The notes under the pieces were generated by a model. It had not been told where the DNA came from. It made no database searches and saw only the letters and a list, made by a program, of their open reading frames with translations. From Haliclona indistincta (taxonomy: Eukaryota; Porifera; Demospongiae; Haplosclerida; Chalinidae), in the NCBI GenBank assembly GCA_964017065.1, contig OZ024783.1, positions 2,963,665 through 3,027,664 of the forward strand: DNA of 64,000 nucleotides, written 5' to 3'. Both the position numbers and the translations under genes were made by a program. Position 1 is the first letter of the stretch, and the number at the start of each line of letters is the position of its first letter. Positions 35,560 to 47,656 of the stretch are shown here, piece by piece.

Positions 35560-35975
35560 CTGGTTTATCATTATATCACATACGGTGTATAATATCTTAA
35601 ATTTTATGGTTTTCTAGCTATTACAATGCAATACACAGAGATGATGGAATGATAGAGGTGAGCAGTACAGCTGAGAGTACTGCAAACGAAGATGTAAGAC
35701 ATTTCAAATTTCCCGCTATATTGTTTTGAGGCGCGGCTGGTCACGCCCACTAGAAAAAGGCGCGCAATGCGGCTTTGGTTTCTGTTCTTGGCTTCACAGT
35801 TTGCCTAAAGTGTCGTGCTACAAGCGAAAGATGCCGTATTTCACGCGAGGTTCTGGTCAGACTCGTACTAACATCTCTCAGGCTCTGATCATCTCTGGTA
35901 CTACAAACTCTGGTCCTCTATCATGTGAGTGAAGTGATTTTTACAAAGTTGAGCTTTTCTATTTCTCTCCGGCAG
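35560..35975 (+). pseudogene. Decayed 2A exon before copy II
   Basis: The peptide S-Q-A-L-I-I-S-G-T-T-N-S-G-P-L-S near 35877-35924 aligns with the 2A exon ends, but D-I-E-x-N-P-G-P has become T-T-N-S-G-P, so skipping should be lost. The upstream hydrophobic helix is also missing. The GTGAGT donor is kept. Positions 35620-35750 match 45660-45800 and 57990-58160, a segment repeated behind each unit. Confidence 0.6.
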
Positions 35976-36137
35976 CTGACAGACCCTCTTATGATCAGCT
36001 CCTTCATCTCAAGAAACCTGATGGGTCTTCTCTGAGAGTTATTCGATGGATCTCATCATTGGAACAATGGCAGTGCACAGACCTAGCTCACATGCTCTTG
36101 AAGGATGATGATCTAGTGAGAAGGTATCAGGTTACAG
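35976..36137 (+). pseudogene. Truncated Death exon joined to a BRWD WD40 exon
   Basis: The exon is almost identical to 49-195 and then stops matching after R-R-Y-Q. It runs directly into the last bases of an intron (GTTACAG) and the WD40 exon at 36138. The same junction is present at 47794-47955, so it predates the duplication. Confidence 0.7.
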
Positions 36138-36902
36138 GTGGAATGGGAGAGGACAGACACGTATCTGGTATCCGCCCACTCACCTGATTGCATTGTGAGG
36201 GTGTGGAGATCGAGCACAGGAGAGCTGGTCTCTAAACTAAAGGTACAAGATTCAAAATTTGTAAATTTTTGAAATGTTGATCAAAAAAGCATTACCAAAT
36301 TCGTTGTGTATACAGTGGAACCCTCACTGTGGTCACCTCTGAAATAAGGACACACACTATAATGTGGACACTGCATGTGGTCTCAAATAATTATCAATAC
36401 CAGTCTTTGTATGTATAACAACCTGAAATCAGTACTATACTTGTGGGTACCAATGGTGTCCGGATTAGAAGGGTTCCACTGTACCTCTTTTTTATTCACA
36501 TAACCAAAATTTTATAATGCACCTCTAAAAAATTATGCTGGTATGATTTTCACACTCTAAAATTGCTATAAAAATGTGTCTCTTCTTCAGGAGCATTCTG
36601 GTGAAGTATTTGTCCTGGAGTGTCATCCACATGACTCCAGGATCCTGCTCACTGCTGGTCATGATGGGGTTATTATTATTTGGGACATGCTAGCAGCTGT
36701 ACGACTGAAAAAATTCAAAATTGAGGTTTGCTGTTTGCCGTCACAAAGATTCTGTTTCAGCTAGTCTCTGTAGCATGAAGAAGGGCATTCATGCATCTTT
36801 GACTGTAAGTGGTCACCAGATGGGACAACCTTTGCTGCTGCAGATAGTCAAGGATACCTTACTGTGTATGGACTAGGGTCAAGCAAGCCTTTTGAACAGG
36901 TA

Positions 36903-37152
36903 GGCTCACTCACTCACTCACTCACTCACTCACTCACTCACTCACTTACACACACACACACACACGCACTCACTCACTCACTTACACACTCTCTTACACA
37001 CTCACTCACACACTCACTCACTCACTCACTTACGCACTTACACACTCACTCACTCACTCACTCACTTACACACTCTCTTACACACTCACACACTCACTCA
37101 CTTACACACTCACTCACTTACGCACTTACACACTCACTCTCTCTCACTCATA
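36903..37152. repeat. CTCA/CACT tandem repeat
   Basis: About 250 bp of CTCA units in the intron after the last WD40 exon. The paralogous array is at 48738-49007. Confidence 0.9.
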
Positions 37153-37271
37153 GTTTCCGATAAGCAAACAGTTGGATAGTACCCCAGTTGGATCAAGATC
37201 TGGTCAAGTAAGCTTGTAAAATATTCAAAGTAGACAGATGAAATGCTGGCTGTGTCTCACTGACCACTATA

Positions 37272-37447
37272 CAGTTGTTTGCGAAGATCTTGCATAACGG
37301 AAGCGGAAGCGGAAGTGTGAGACTGGCCAATCAAATTCACTTTTCGTCACGTGTACAACTTCAGTTAGTCACGCCTACGTGCGTTTGATTGGCCAACGTC
37401 ATACTTCCGCTTTCGCTTCCGTTATGCAAGATCTTCGCAAACAACTG
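37272..37447. mobile_element. Tc1/mariner-type MITE, TA target (copy II)
   Basis: Inverted ends CAGTTGTTTGCGAAGATCTT bound 176 bp, flanked by TA on both sides. The same insertion is at 49127-49302 in copy III, so it predates the segmental duplication. Related sequence is near 59805-59860. Confidence 0.8.
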
Positions 37448-37711
37448 TAGAGGTTCAGGTGGGACTGCCCACACTTGCAGTGGGAGGCACAGTCAGTACT
37501 CCTGTGAGCTCCTAGCCTGGGTTCCAGGAGTTGCTTTACAATACTTGTTTAGTGTGTCAGAAACACACTTGTTTGATCATAGTCTCTCTACTCCACACAG
37601 TGAGATGCATTCCTCTCAGATGACGCTTTGTGAAGAAGAGGAAGAGATCTATCAAGTGCAGCAACTACTCAGTGACACACCACCACCTGTGCATGAGCTC
37701 TCCCTCCCTCT

Positions 37712-37713
37712 CT

Positions 37714-37774
<61 letters not shown>
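37712..37774. repeat. TC microsatellite
   Basis: C run then TC units in a BRWD copy II intron. The paralogue at 49564-49614 is shorter. Confidence 0.9.
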
Positions 37775-37778
<4 letters not shown>

Positions 37779-38157
37779 GTGTAATGATGACATCATACCA
37801 TTCACTGATCTCAGTAGTGATGGTCAATATTTTCAGCCTTGTCTGATTCACCATCTCATGTATTAGTGGATGTGCTCAAACTATTCCATGTCAGATCTTC
37901 GTGGTTCTGGCTGAAACTCAAACTGTACAGTGTTGTCAGGTGCTTTGTTTTCTCTATCAGGCTCCTTCTCCCAAGTTTGATCATGTTAAAGGACGTTCCT
38001 TGCGCAGTGGGCGCACCATACCTGACCCACTGGCTTCTGTGGTTGTTGAGAGTGACTCCACTAAAGATGGTGTCTTGACAAGCACCAAGCGAAATGGAGG
38101 AAGAAGAGGTGGAGATCGAGGAGGAGGAGGACAACTGGGAGATGCTGAGGTGACCCT

Positions 38158-38266
38158 CACACCATCACTACTATCACCATCACTACTATCACCATCACTA
38201 CTATCACCATCACTACTATCACCCTCACTACTATCACCCTCACTACTATCACCATCATCACTACTA
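38158..38266. repeat. 15-bp minisatellite (ACCATCACTACTATC)
   Basis: About seven tandem units end at the point where copy II switches to copy I sequence. Copy III has about five units at 49999-50075. The repeat may have mediated the exchange (inference). Confidence 0.8.
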
Positions 38267-39865
38267 TGGTGGGCCCTCCCACTCTCTGCTCTATAACACT
38301 AGGTATGCGCACGTGTTCATTTGCTAATACAAACAAAGTTTTTGAATGATATCGACGTACTATTAAATTTCTCCATAGAATTGTTGTCTCCGATGTTTAA
38401 CCCTTCCTGCTCCAGTGAGCAAGACATGGCTACCAGCGAACGAGCGGTCTTTACCTTCAAGTGAGTTTTCCACACACTTATAGAACCAATTTGTATTGAA
38501 GCTTAGGCTAGCTGAAGCTAAACGAGAAGATTACTTGCTCTCTCATGTCATAGGTTCCATGATATGGATAATGTATTGGACTTCATTATTCTCGAACAAG
38601 TCTACAAAGAAAGTCTCAAGCGACAGTGGTCGTCTGGAGACCGGTTCCAGAGCCTCATAGACGACCAGTACTGGTCTGGCACCATCTTGAAGCAGAGTCC
38701 ATTCTCAGAGGACACTCCTTACAGTGTATGGCAGATGTACTATATCAAATGGGATAGTGAAACAGCTACTTATCAAGTCAGTCCATGGGAAATCCTTCCT
38801 ATCAATGCAGACACCATCTATACACACAAATCAGAATGGGCTGATACCAGAGATGTGAGTCGCATTCTTTACGGACTAGAACTCATCTTGAAGGATGGTG
38901 TCCTTAAAGAAGCCAATGACTTTTTGTACCAAGTTGACTACATTAAGGAGACAGCCTATTGTACAGTGGTGGCCTTTCCAACCAGCATCTCTACAATAGC
39001 TGAGAGATTGAGAAATGGATTTTACAGGTACCAACCTCTTAAGCTATAATAGCTGCTGGTCATAGCTTTATCTGCTGGTTGTATAACTGGAGTTAGCCTT
39101 CAGTCTCCTGTTAATATAATTGTCACCTCTCTCTCTCTCTTTAGACAAAAGAAAGCTCTGATTTGGGAGGTTAAACTGCTGGCTCGCAATGCAAGGGCTT
39201 ACAACAAAAAGAACAGCCACATTGTCAAGAATGGAAAGATTGTTGTCCAGACTCTTCTGAAATTTATCAGGTTAACTTCATACCAGTCAGTTAGGTAACT
39301 TAGGTTAGACGATGATGTCTATACTGGACTTGTAATGGACCTAAGTCTTATTCTTATCTACATCATCTTCACATACAGAACTGTATCATGTACTAGTGTC
39401 ATGAAGTGTCATCCTAACTCGGCTCCATTGAGAAACAGAACAAAGGTTAGTCTGTTCCATCACCTCTGGGATGTGCTTTACTTTGACTAGACATTATAGA
39501 ACTATTAGATTGACTCACCTGAATTATTTGTTCACTAGTGATGTTGGTTTACTATAGAGACTAGTTGATGATGGTGAAGAGAGTGTGTCAGTGAGCTGCT
39601 GCAATAGGATCACTGATAGACCAACAACTAAGAGACCAAGGAATAGTTATTGAACTCAATGACTCCTTTAGTGAATGATTTTATCAAAATTAATGTCATA
39701 AGTATGGAACAATGTGGAAATTTAGATCCAATTCAAGTACCATCTTGGGCGGATTGAAATTCTATAGTAGATCTAGATCATCTTGATTTTTCATCGATCC
39801 TGCGTTGTAGAGTGCACAGTGCGTTCACAAGCCACACCTTCTGCCCGCAGGAAATTGAAGCCGCC

Positions 39866-42800
39866 ATGATCTCTGTGGAGCTGTGGCGAGCTACAATAGG
39901 GCTCTCTAGCAGCAAGTGCTACTCTGGTTTCTTATCCGCCTCTCTGTCATGTCCGTTGTCTTTTAAATTTCGGAGACGCTGCAAACGTAGCAGTAGTGAT
40001 GTTGTCAGGCAAGAAGAACCGCCCGGCCCTACATGCCCTAGCTTGTCTCCTTCTCGTGTCGTTCCACCAAGCTCCTCTCCCAGATCTAGTGAATCATTGA
40101 TCCAGCAATCTCTCCGCTCTTTGTCTTTCTTCATACATGATGTACACTGCTCGTTCCATTGTGGTCTTCATCTGTTACAAGATACTCTAGTCAGACTCGT
40201 ACTGGCGATACTAGTGATCATCTCTCAGTCTCTGATCATCTCTGGTGACATTGAAAAGAACCCTGGCCCGATTACCGGTGAGTACTAGGTCTACACCAAA
40301 CAACTAGACTGAATTAAAAAAGAGCCTGCTTCGACTGCAGTTGTAGAGATAGACTGACAGCCCATCCCTTTATATTTCAGTTGAATGCGAAGCCTGGGCG
40401 GGGTTACCAGACTAACAAACTGGTGCAGAAGTGGTGTAGTTATAGGATGATAACAGTAGTACAATACATGCTGTGTACCATGTCTAGTTGTCATTGCTTT
40501 AATATCCATGCAGGTGCCAGGCCCACTCTACTAAAGCTGAAGACAATGAAGGGAGCTGATGGTAAACCTCTCAAGATAGTTCAAACAATTGCTGCTCATG
40601 ACTACACAACATTCGGTATGTGTCTCCTACAAGATGAGAATGGAGTAGCAGTTGCTTTACTGAAGAAGAACCACATCCAAGATGGTGCTGAGAGTGTCAC
40701 AGAGGCTATCGTCCAGAAATGGCTGACAAATGGCGATGAATCTACTCGTACATATCAACACTTGATAGAGTGTCTCAGACAGTCTGAACTGGGTGCACTT
40801 GCTGACCAGCTCATTGCAGCTAACACAACAAGTGAGCAAGGTATACAATGCTGTACGCTTTAGTGAATTGGTACTACTTAGAGAGAGCACAAGTTTTCTA
40901 GAGATCATTGCCAGATATCTAATACAAATAGTGGTCACCTTGCACATAATATTACTACTAAACTATAGTAGCTTCACTCTAAACACACTCTGTAGCAAGG
41001 AAAAGCACTAACACTACAATATACGACAAGACGTCATAATCGCTCATTAACCCTTTAATTACTAAATTATCTTGCTGAAATTTTAACCTCGTAAATGCTG
41101 ACCTCTTCTATCACTTCTATCGTCTTTTGTGCTACTGGTCTCAAATTTGCGTCCTTTTACGCCAGTGAGTAGCCGCAATTGCCCACACTCAAGTCGGTCG
41201 ATATGCCCCTCCCACTTCGAAAGTGAAGCCGATAAAGTGCAGCGACCTCGTCAAATTTTGCTCAAAGTTAGTACTTTGGGGCTGGCCACTGAAAAGTACA
41301 TACAAATAGCAGTTGTTTTGGTGAGTGTAAAATGTAGCCCAGATCATAGAGAATGCGCAATAATGGGTTTTCCGAGCACCCGAAGCCATAAAATGTCCAA
41401 ATTTTCTTGGCCTCCATTTCGTTTTTCCTGAAATGTTGTGGAAATTGCACTGAAGCCATAGAAAATGCAGAAGCCAATACGTTTAGCGCAGGGGGTACGC
41501 CGAAAACCAGTCAAATTTGGGCGGTTATTTGTATCCTTCAATTTGGCTTAATTTTGGGATATTAATTTTAGCACTTTTTCATAAAGTTATGCTGTCTGAA
41601 GTATGTATGACGCCAAATGGCGTCATTAGGCTTAAAGGGTTAACTGCTGGCACACCCTTAAAATCTTGCTAAAATACAATCTTCAAGTGCCTATTATAGT
41701 GAGTTTTTCTTGAGCAGTAAAATTGATCGACTCAGTCTATAGTACTGGTGCACCCAGGAAAGATAGGAGCAAGAAGTATGTAATAGAACATACTAGCAAA
41801 GCTGTGTTGGTAGCCCGTGTTTGCAAAATAATGTATTAGACCATTAGGAAGTTAGTTAGTATTATTTTTAGTCTGGTAGACTTTTCCAAACCAAGTATAC
41901 CGTGAGCCCTTCCAACTTGTGACCAACACACTAAAGTACATGATGAGAAAATGGGAGAGCATAAACAATTTACAAATATTTCCATGTACTCAGTTGCACC
42001 TTATGACAGCTGTACTCTGTGTCTTACAGCACAGACTAATGATAGTATGATACCATCCTCCATCACCTCTTCATCTCATTCAAGCACAACAGGTATAATG
42101 ACATATACTCAGTCACTAATGACCAGTGGATGATGTGTTTCCTCTCCTCAGCTATCACCAGGAAACAGTACAAGCAGTTCTTAAAGAAATGTTACCGGCA
42201 GCCACTCCCTGATGATGATAAGCTACTCACTACTGCCAGCAAGCACTACATTGAGCTAGCTGTCATCAGCAAGAAGGGTATCACCAGGAAGCAAGCAGAT
42301 GAGTTTACTAGAAAAAGTCTCCACGGTTTAACTGAAGAGATCTTGCATGAGAAAGCTCCGATAGCACTAGATCATATACTAAAGCCCAGAGAGGATAGTA
42401 GACCAGTACGTTGTGTCCTGGTGGAGGGTGCACCAGGTATTGGCAAGAGCACACTGGCATGGGAGGTGTGTCACAAGTGGGAGGAGTTAGAGAGTGTGAA
42501 GCAGTTTGAGTTAGTGGTGCTCGTTCGCTTGAGGGAGAAGAAGGCTCAAGAGGCACGCTGCCTTGAGGACCTGCTGCCATGTGATGCTACCACTAACATG
42601 AAGGAGCTCTTGGCTGCAATAGGAGAAGGAAAAGGCATGCTTATCGTGTGCGATGGGTTTGATGAGCTTCCTTATGAGCAGCGACAGGAGGGCTCAGTCT
42701 ACATAGATCTACTCAAGGGTAGGCTCCTGGCAGAGGCTACTATTATTGTTACCAGTCGTCCTTCAGTAAGTGCTGACCTCTGGAGTCTCTGCCAGCATAA

Positions 42801-44388
42801 CATAGACAGGCACCTCGAGGTGATAGGCTTCACTAGAGAGGATATCAAGCGGTTTGCTGAGAGCGTGTTTAGTGGGGATATCCTGGCAGGGTTCTTGTCT
42901 TACATCACCAGTAATCCTCCCATATATGGTATGATGTATATCCCTCTCAATGCCGTCTTTGTAGCCCTGATATACCAGGACAGCTATGACACAGATACGC
43001 CCTTCCCTACAACCATGACACAGCTCTTTGACACTCTCACTTGTGGTCTCATTCGCAGGCACCTCGTGTCCACATGTCGGGTGTCTAGCAAGTATTGCAT
43101 GCCTCCATCCCTCCAGCGTACAGAGGACATTAGCAAGCTTCCTCTTCTAGTGGGTCAGCAGCTTCTTCAGCTAGCCAAGGTGGCCTACGAGAGTTTGTGC
43201 AGGAAAAGGTTCGTCTTTACTGACCTTGGTGAGGACTTTGAGCACCTTGGGGCAATGAAAAAGACCACAAGTGTGAATGTGTGTACAGGTCCTGGGTGCT
43301 CCTACTCCTTCCTCCATCTCACTCTTCAAGAATACTTGACTGCCCTCCATATTGCTATTGTGAATCCTAGTGGCTTTGAACTGGTAGAATGGCTAAAGGA
43401 ACGTAGTGTTGTTGTGAGGTTTCTGGCAGGAATGTACAGACATGATGATTATCATAGTCACCCTGTGTACCAGGAGTTGGTACAGCTGCTTGCCTCTAAG
43501 TCTCTACAGTTGGTCCATTGTGCATATGAGTGTCCTAGCATTATGGATAGTGTGAAGGTGGACTATAGTGAACGTGATACAATAGATGTTGAACCAGTAG
43601 TTGGTTTGGACTGGTATGTCACAGGATACTGCATCAGCCACTTCGATGAAAGATGGGGTCTTGAAATGACAAATGAGTCAGAGGAAAATATTGATCTCCT
43701 GGTGAAGGGTCTTAGGTCCTCATCTATTGCTAAAGGGAGAATTTTGTCGTTAAAAATATCTAAATCATCCCTTTCTGTAATTATTACATTAAGAGAGTTT
43801 TCCCGACTTAAGAAACTTGTATTATGGGAGGTTAACATTGATCATGATGATCTGGTCATCTTCAAGCAGCTGATAGCACCAGGGAGTGAACTAGAATCTC
43901 TAGCTTTTTGGTACATTGAATCACAAATTAGTAGTTTATTGATCTCAACATTATTTCAACCCTCTTCATTAGATGAACTTACCTTGATCTCTCTTGACAC
44001 TATCAATGAAACTCAGCTCCTTCCACATGGTAACACAAACCTCAAGAAACTTTCCATTTCCCATAGCCTTCTTCACCCGCTAGCTGCATTGATCGTGAAT
44101 ATCACTTCACTGACCTACCTGAAGATTCGTGTTCTACCAGACAGTGACCTACCTGTTCTCACTAACATTGTACAGTCACACCACACGCTAGAAGTACTAA
44201 TTATTTACAATATATATAATTGTGCACTCTCTACTAACCTGCTCCAACTGATCGAGGCTGCTGATAGTAACGAACATGTAGTAACATTCAAACTTTATCA
44301 TTCAGACTATAACAAGCTACCACCACACATCCACGAACAATATAAGCATCTGTTACAGCCATATTATTATGACGTTAGAACTGAATGA
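39866..44388 (+). CDS. NLR B: 2A signal exon, Death domain, NACHT, LRR-like
   Basis: Exons 39866-40277, 40514-40840, 42030-42092 and 42152-44388 join in phase 1. The start has the context GCCGCCATGA. Exon 1 carries M-I-S-V-E-L-W-R-A, a hydrophobic stretch and S-G-D-I-E-K-N-P-G-P. Exon 2 is a Death domain closely similar to that of NLR A (T-Y-Q-H-L-I-E-C-L-R-Q). Exon 4 has Walker A G-A-P-G-I-G-K-S-T, Walker B I-V-C-D-G-F-D-E-L-P, the V-T-S-R-P sensor and a leucine-rich C-terminus ending Y-Y-D-V-R-T-E. The 59-bp intron 42093-42151 is needed to keep frame, whereas the same intron in A and C is 57 bp and open. This supports the splice sites. Intron 2 contains a TTAA element. The gene starts about 210 bp after BRWD copy II. 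Confidence 0.85.
40247..40270 (+). promoter_or_regulatory. 2A-type ribosome-skipping motif, NLR B
   Basis: D-I-E-K-N-P-G-P is in frame between the hydrophobic leader and the Death domain. The downstream product would begin with the final proline. Confidence 0.8.
41051..41639. mobile_element. piggyBac-like MITE with TTAA target
   Basis: The ends CCCTTTAA and TTAAAGGG are flanked by TTAA at 41047-41050 and 41640-41643. The empty site in NLR A at 25080-25083 has a single TTAA with the same flanks. TTAA-specific insertion with CCC ends is the hallmark of piggyBac elements. A related copy starts at 60132. There is no transposase inside. Confidence 0.85.
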
Positions 44389-45284
44389 TGATGAATATGT
44401 GCACAATATGATTTCTTCTTTCAGTGTGTAGTAGCATTTTACTTTACGTTATTATACAACATCTTTTGGTTGCTTCGAATATTATGTCACTAGAAGAATT
44501 ACTGTACTATTAATTAATAATTTTGATTTTTTACCTCAACTACAGCGTATATTGTTTTTCTTTTGTCACTCCTGTTTAGTGCAGCCATGTAACTGTGTTC
44601 TATTGTTTGATTTGAATAGTATTCTTGCACATGAACATGTTTCTATCTCATGTACAGTAAATTAGATAATGATAGTAGCACAGCACTACAGTAACTACCT
44701 GGAAACAGTACTACACTGAATTGGAACAATTATATCTTTATAATTCTATAAGAATCTGTTAAAACCTTGTAATTAAAGATAATACATGTACTTATGTGCT
44801 CATTATGATTTCAGTCTTTTTATATAACAGTTCAATATTTGAATAATTTTTGAACTACATGTACTTTGTCTTTTTTCATGTACGTGTGTAGAACGCATCA
44901 TTTCTTAATATTTTTTTGTCACTCCTGTTTTGTAATTGTTAGCTACTTTGTGCAGAGTTTGAATATGTGTAATTTTTCAAATCATGTTTCTATCTCACGT
45001 GCAATACATTAGATAGTGATGATGGGTAGTATAGTGCCTGGAGGAGGAGTACTGGAAGATGATGCATGACTTGGAATGGATTGCAACAGCTTTGAGTTCA
45101 TGCTCTTAGCTTGAGCTATATAGCTTGCTAATTCATGACATTTCATCCTAGCTAGTAGAATGACTTTCTCTCATTCTAATCCATTAACTTAATAATGTTA
45201 CTTTGTGAGACATGTGAGATTAAACCCTTTATGGCTGGTCTCACCAACCTGAAATTTATGGTTCTGGAAATTTATGGAAATTTG
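44389..45284. other. 3' flank of NLR B
   Basis: This sequence aligns closely with 57124-57930 behind NLR C and in part with 29520-29910 behind NLR A. It is probably 3' UTR plus spacer. No coding exon is visible. Confidence 0.6.
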
Positions 45285-45405
45285 TTTGGTTGTTAGTCGA
45301 TGTCCTATCATTTGCTTACTCAGACCAGCTATGGACCAGCTTCCATTACCAAGGTCCATAGCTGGTCTGAGTAAGCAAATGATAGGACATCGACTAACAA
45401 CCAAA
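45285..45405. repeat. Short fold-back, 53-bp arms
   Basis: TTTGGTTGTTAGTCGATGTC and its inverse flank a 15-bp loop. It is absent from the parallel region behind NLR C, so it is a recent insertion. Confidence 0.75.
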
Positions 45406-45837
45406 CAGACACCAAAGGATGGAGTGCTTGACAATAAGGTACAGTGAGTTGGTTTATGGTGATATTTACGGTACTGCATACTTTTTTAGTTGCTGCAGTC
45501 GATGAGCTTATGTTAGCATATTAATATTTAAACTGATTTTTCAAGTTATAATTTTAAATAAATAATTAATAATTGTTTGAGTCAGAGCTTGCTCATTGTT
45601 AAGAGGTGTGTGGGATCAGATTCAGATCTGTGTGGTACTTTATCTTGATTGATATTATAGTGCAGTCATGCGCGCAATGCACAGTGATTATGGAAAGACA
45701 GAGGTGGGTGGGACATGCAGTACAGCTCAAAGACAATGGAGTACGACAATTCAAGTCAAGATGTAAGAAAATTCAAATTTCCCGCTGTACAGTCTGAAGG
45801 CGCGGTTGGTTACGCCCACTAACACATGGAAAGTTAA

Positions 45838-47631
45838 CCCTCTTACCGCGATTAATTGTAATCGTTGCTCCACCCACGTCACGCGATGGCTGTTTTTGAA
45901 TTGTGACAGCTATCTCGGTACTGCGCTTTGTCTCTGCTCTGGACGCTTCAGCGCGGAAGCTAGATGTACGACAGTGTTTTCTCAACCTGTACTATGTCCT
46001 GGGCTACTGTTATTTGTCCATCAAAGCTTGAGTTGGACCGTCAAAGCTATCTGCTACCATCATACACTTACGCGAGCAACTATTCTTCGCTTCTTCCCTA
46101 CACCACGCAGCGTAAGCTGTACCAGGAACCTTCTGTGTTGTTCAAAACTGGACCTTGGCCATTGTGGAAGACTGTTTGAGCGTGATAACGACATCATCAA
46201 CGGCTTTCAACTTGTACCGGGCGTGTCTAACTCCACCTACCTCACCGCCATTTTTCCAATCATGTTGCTGTAACTTGGAGAGCAGTTTGTGCCGCTTCTA
46301 CTCGCCTCTGCGTGTTTGCTACAGCTAAGTGAGTGTTGTCTATCATACTAGTGTACTCCAGAGCTTTGCTAGTAAACTTTTAAGCTTTGTATGACCCGTC
46401 AAAGCTACTCGTCAGCAAGTGATGGCGGACGAGTGAGTTGTCACGCTTCTCCTTCGTGTTGCTCTGTGTACACGGCAACTACAGCCTCTTAGGATGTTTA
46501 GAACTTGACCATGGTCATTGTGGGAGCCTTTTTGTGTGTGTTACTAAGCACAACTGCTGTTGACAGCCTTGTTGGAGCTCATTTTCTGCCTCAACTAGAA
46601 CAGAAATAATTTCCAGGACAACACAGCTTTGTTGCTGCACACTTTGTATCACTATTTTACACTTCCAACAGCTTAGTAAGTGTTATAAACATCTGGTTTG
46701 CCTTGAGCTATCTACTAGCAAGCTATTGAGTTATTTGTGACAACCAGGTGAGTACATTTTTATACTTATTGTGCCAGCAAAGAACACTGCTTTCTCTGTA
46801 CAGCATACGTGAGCGACGTGTGTATCGTCAGGATGCTCAGGCTTGCTATGGACGATTGTAATCTTTAAAAAGGTGAAAATAGAATGTATTTATCTTGTGT
46901 ATAATGTTTGTTTTGCTTGTGTGTGCTTGGTGCTAGTGTCTCTTACATTATAACCAGTAAAGCGTGTGTCGTCTTGGCTGAAAAATGTCGTGATTGTTGT
47001 GTGTATTGTAGCTTGATGGCAGTCATGGCGTGTGCATTGTAGCTTGATGTTAGTCATGGCAGTAGTTAGTGTGTCATACACTTCAGTTGTACAGTTATAT
47101 TATGCTCATGTTATCAGTGTTATTAGCCTCTTCTCATCTATTACAGTGCTGAGAAACTACCATGCTATCTGCTGATACCTTGACGTGTTTTTGCTGTCTG
47201 CTCAAGATCAAAATACTTGTTCAAGCTTTCCATTACTTTTATGTTGATTGCTGTGATTGATAATAATATTCGAACACACACCACCCTCTTCTGCCTGAGT
47301 AGCAAACTGTCTGTGAAAGCAAGTACAGCACTCGTCTCAACAGCAAAGCTGTGTAGACACTGTACTATTGCAGCAAGAAGCTGTCAGTTATCACTGCTTG
47401 GTGGGCGTTTGTTTACACAGACAAACGAGTGTTAGAAACCACAATAAACAAGTTAGAATACTATAGCAACTATGTTTCAACGTTGCCAAGAAGTTTTGGC
47501 TGCAACAAAGTAAGTTGGGTGGCGCTAGCGGTAGCTGTTTCGAGGTAACGAAGACGCGCATATATATATGCGCGTCGCGTATACGGGTGGATTTCATCGC
47601 GCATAAATATATGCGCGTCGCGGTAAAAGGG
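45838..47631. mobile_element. piggyBac-like 1.8-kb non-autonomous element
   Basis: The element begins CCCTCTTACCGCGA and ends TCGCGGTAAAAGGG, with TTAA directly outside at 45834-45837 and 47632-47635. The right subterminal part has nested palindromes of GCGCATATATATATGCGC type. Open frames inside (for example 45806-46273) have no family features. The parallel region before copy II (around 35755) lacks this 1.8 kb. Confidence 0.75.
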
Positions 47632-47656
47632 TTAAGAGCGCGGCATGCATTCCAGC

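Larger units (their letters stand above)
36138..39653 (+). pseudogene. BRWD-like copy II: last WD40 blades, then bromodomain exons
   Basis: WD40 exons at 36138-36242, 36591-36725 and about 36774-36899 read T-D-T-Y-L-V-S-A-H-S-P-D, V-F-V-L-E-C-H-P-H-D-S-R-I-L and H-S-C-I-F-D-C-K-W-S-P-D-G. This matches the end of the BRWD/PHIP propeller; earlier blades are absent. Basic linker exons follow to about 38150. Near 38270 the copy jumps from the sequence of copy III to that of copy I, skipping the Tudor-like exons. The exon 38554-39027 and those to the stop at 39651 encode one bromodomain with the same short tail as copy I. Translation start is unknown because the head is a broken Death exon. The bromodomain exons are intact. 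Confidence 0.65.

Noticed and set aside
36864..37163. Open frame of repeated T-H-S-L units (also 48698-49009)
   Set aside because: It continues the last WD40 exon through its donor into a CTCA repeat. The exon ends at the GTAGGC donor.
41129..41541. Several frames in the NLR B intron (and 60207-60392)
   Set aside because: They belong to the TTAA element present in two places and are not conserved in frame between the copies.
45806..46273. 155-codon frame as a gene
   Set aside because: It starts outside the left end of the piggyBac-like element and runs across it. Composition shows no domain.
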